From: Phycisphaeraceae bacterium
Lineage (GTDB): Bacteria > Planctomycetota > Phycisphaerae > Phycisphaerales > SM1A02
Length of the DNA stretch: 64,000 nt
Reading direction: 5' to 3'
Assembly (NCBI GenBank): GCA_019636755.1
Contig: JAHBWZ010000005.1
Span: 272,187 to 336,186 of the forward strand
Shown in pieces: positions 62,853 to 64,000 of this stretch. The translations under genes were made by a program, and so were the position numbers. A model generated the notes under the pieces. That model worked only from the letters and a program-made list of their open reading frames with translations. It had not been told where the DNA came from and made no database searches. How positions within the stretch are numbered: the stretch's first letter is position 1; each line of letters starts with the position of its first letter.

Positions 62853-63595
62853 GTCGACTGCGCTCCGCGGTTTCCACCGTCGCCGTGATCAATCTTGTGT
62901 TCATCCTGGCGCTCGCCGGATGGCTTGTCGCCACCGGCCGCATGGACCTGGCGCGCGCGCATCGACTGCGGGCGATGCTCGCCGAGCCCGTCGCGGTCGA
63001 GGCGGCACGGCTGGCGCAGGAGGCGGCGGCCGAGGACGCGGCGGCGCGGGCGGCCCGGGCGGAGGCGCGGGACCTGCATCCGGACCCGCCGAGCGCCGTC
63101 GTCAACGATCGCGCGTGGATTGCGCAGGCCTCGCTGTCCCACGCGGAGTCACGCGTGCGCGATATCGCGTCGCGCCTGCGGGATGACCTCGATCGCGCGG
63201 CCGTCGTCCTGGCACGGGATCGCGCGGCGTTCGAGGCGGAGCGGACGGCGTGGCAGAAGGCGACGGAGGCGGAGCGCGCGCGGCGCGTCGATGAACAGTT
63301 CCGCAAGGCGGTCCGGCAGTACGAACTGCTGCCCTCGAAACTCGCACGGGACCTGCTCGCCCGTCTCTGTCGCGACGGCCAGACCGCCCAGGCGGTCGCG
63401 TACCTCGACGCCATGGAGGCCAGGAGCGCCGCGCGGATCCTCCGCGAGTTCAAGGCGGGGGACGACCCGGTGCTGGCAACGGAATTGCTGGAGCGACTGC
63501 GGGTCTTCGGCCTTCCGCCGGATGACCCGGAGAGTGCTCCGGATGACGAACGCTGGAATCGCACCGCCGCCGCCCCCGCAGACCCGCGCCGCTGA
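62849..63595 (+). CDS. MotE/YlxF-like flagellar membrane protein
   Basis: A 248-residue protein with one N-terminal helix (VINLVFILALAGWLVATG), a long coiled coil (about 50-150) and a helical C-terminal part KLARDLLARLCRDGQTAQAVAYLDAMEARSAARILREF that resembles the MgtE-N/FliG-like fold of MotE and YlxF. These genes usually sit between fliJ and fliK, as here, and are thought to help motor or export-gate assembly. Overlaps fliJ by four nt and fliK by 53 nt. Confidence 0.75.
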   Translation: MSRLRSAVSTVAVINLVFILALAGWLVATGRMDLARAHRLRAMLAEPVAVEAARLAQEAAAEDAAARAARAEARDLHPDPPSAVVNDRAWIAQASLSHAESRVRDIASRLRDDLDRAAVVLARDRAAFEAERTAWQKATEAERARRVDEQFRKAVRQYELLPSKLARDLLARLCRDGQTAQAVAYLDAMEARSAARILREFKAGDDPVLATELLERLRVFGLPPDDPESAPDDERWNRTAAAPADPRR

Positions 63596-64000
63596 CGCGC
63601 CACGGTCGATCGAGCCCGCGCGAACCCGCACCGGCGGACGCCCGGCGTCGTCGCCGGACGAGTTCCGGACGATGCTCGGCGCGGCGGTTGCCGGCGCGGC
63701 GGGTCGCGCAGAGAACGGCGCGACGCGCAACTCCGGCGCGGAGTCGACCACCCCGGGCGAGCCGGCGCCGGCGGTGTCCCCCGACGGTGCAGATGCGGGG
63801 CGCCGCGCCGCGGTCGCGGACGCCGATGATGCTGCTGATGATGATGATGGACGGGAGGCGCCGGTGACGGCGCCGGTGACGGCGCCGACCGGCGCGGGCC
63901 CCGCGGAGCCCGTCACGCCCGCGGCCGCGGCGCGGCCGGAGGCCCGGGAGTCATCGCCCGCCGAGTCGCGTGCGCCCGAGGCGCCAGCCGCACCGATGCC
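63543..64000 (+). CDS. fliK: Flagellar hook-length control protein FliK, N-terminal part
   Basis: Partial: runs off the right edge with no stop in about 152 codons. From ATG 63543 the frame reads MTNAGIAPPPPPQTRAAD, then a low-complexity Ala/Pro/Glu/Asp chain with a run of Asp (ADDAADDDD) and tandem VTAP units. FliK N-terminal halves are long, disordered and Pro-rich, and fliK normally follows fliJ/ylxF. The conserved C-terminal switch domain lies outside the window, so the name rests on position and composition. Confidence 0.65.
   Translation, partial: MTNAGIAPPPPPQTRAADAPRSIEPARTRTGGRPASSPDEFRTMLGAAVAGAAGRAENGATRNSGAESTTPGEPAPAVSPDGADAGRRAAVADADDAADDDDGREAPVTAPVTAPTGAGPAEPVTPAAAARPEARESSPAESRAPEAPAAPM
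63863..63894 (+). repeat. 12-bp tandem repeat inside fliK
   Basis: GCGCCGGTGACG-type units repeat about 2.7 times with a 12-nt period, encoding APVTAPVTAP. Just upstream (63825-63849) lie GAT-rich triplets coding for the Asp run. Such repeats may change in number and so vary the length of the disordered part of the hook ruler. Confidence 0.6.

Overview
The window is a very GC-rich stretch (about 70% by eye) from a Gram-negative-type bacterium, most likely a planctomycete of the Phycisphaerae group. The main pointers are three secreted proteins ending in paired GC-type dockerin-like repeats (D-x-D/N-G-x-G ... DLLxLLSxWGPC), a Ser/Thr kinase fused to a membrane helix and tandem helical repeats, a Reg_prop propeller protein, and a complete-looking diderm flagellar cluster. 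This assignment comes from reading protein families, not from a database search. I see no insertion sequence, prophage, CRISPR array, tRNA or rRNA gene.

Layout. 1-1507: end of rpsF, then ssb and rplI. 1776-4115: Ser/Thr kinase. 4266-12458: minus-strand genes for a propeller-dockerin protein, a transglutaminase-esterase fusion, an EamA transporter and a DUF4139-like secreted protein. 12769-16297: a small membrane protein, an RRM RNA-binding protein, two small uncertain ORFs, then the molybdopterin genes moaC and mog/moaB, which overlap. 16437-19151: autotransporter. 19239-23284 (minus): CBS-domain protein and a large BNR/sortilin-type propeller protein. 23962-27640: SGNH hydrolase with dockerin, overlapping tail-to-tail with a NeuC-like epimerase that is divergent from a methyltransferase. 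27845-35172: membrane-bound spermidine-synthase-like protein followed by an ABC exporter set (ATPase, FtsX-type permease, HlyD-type adaptor). 35364-36692: CHRD-domain dockerin protein. 36721-37200: a 240-bp tandem repeat carrying strong hairpins. 37172-40876 (minus): giant MscS-family channel. 41044-44915: pheS, a membrane protein, tyrS and arginase. 44964-46843 (minus): cdaR/ybbR and the diadenylate cyclase gene dacA. 46982-53058: a small conserved protein, a lipoprotein, an RDD-fusion membrane protein and a helical-repeat protein.

From 53055 to the right edge lies a flagellar cluster: flgN-like, a soluble histidine kinase and a sigma-54 activator (FlgS/FlgR-like), then flgB, flgC, fliE, fliF, fliG, fliH, fliI, fliJ, a ylxF/motE-like gene and the start of fliK. 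Most start codons overlap the preceding stop, so translation is probably coupled. A -24/-12 type element just upstream of flgB suggests that the local two-component pair drives the rod, ring and export genes through sigma-54.

Points to check first: the paired dockerin-like tails as a possible sorting system; the 240-bp repeat whose two hairpins keep pairing although their G and C runs differ in length; a diadenylate cyclase whose DGA motif reads DLG; and -10-like hexamers sitting only 6-9 nt before several start codons, which would give leaderless mRNAs.
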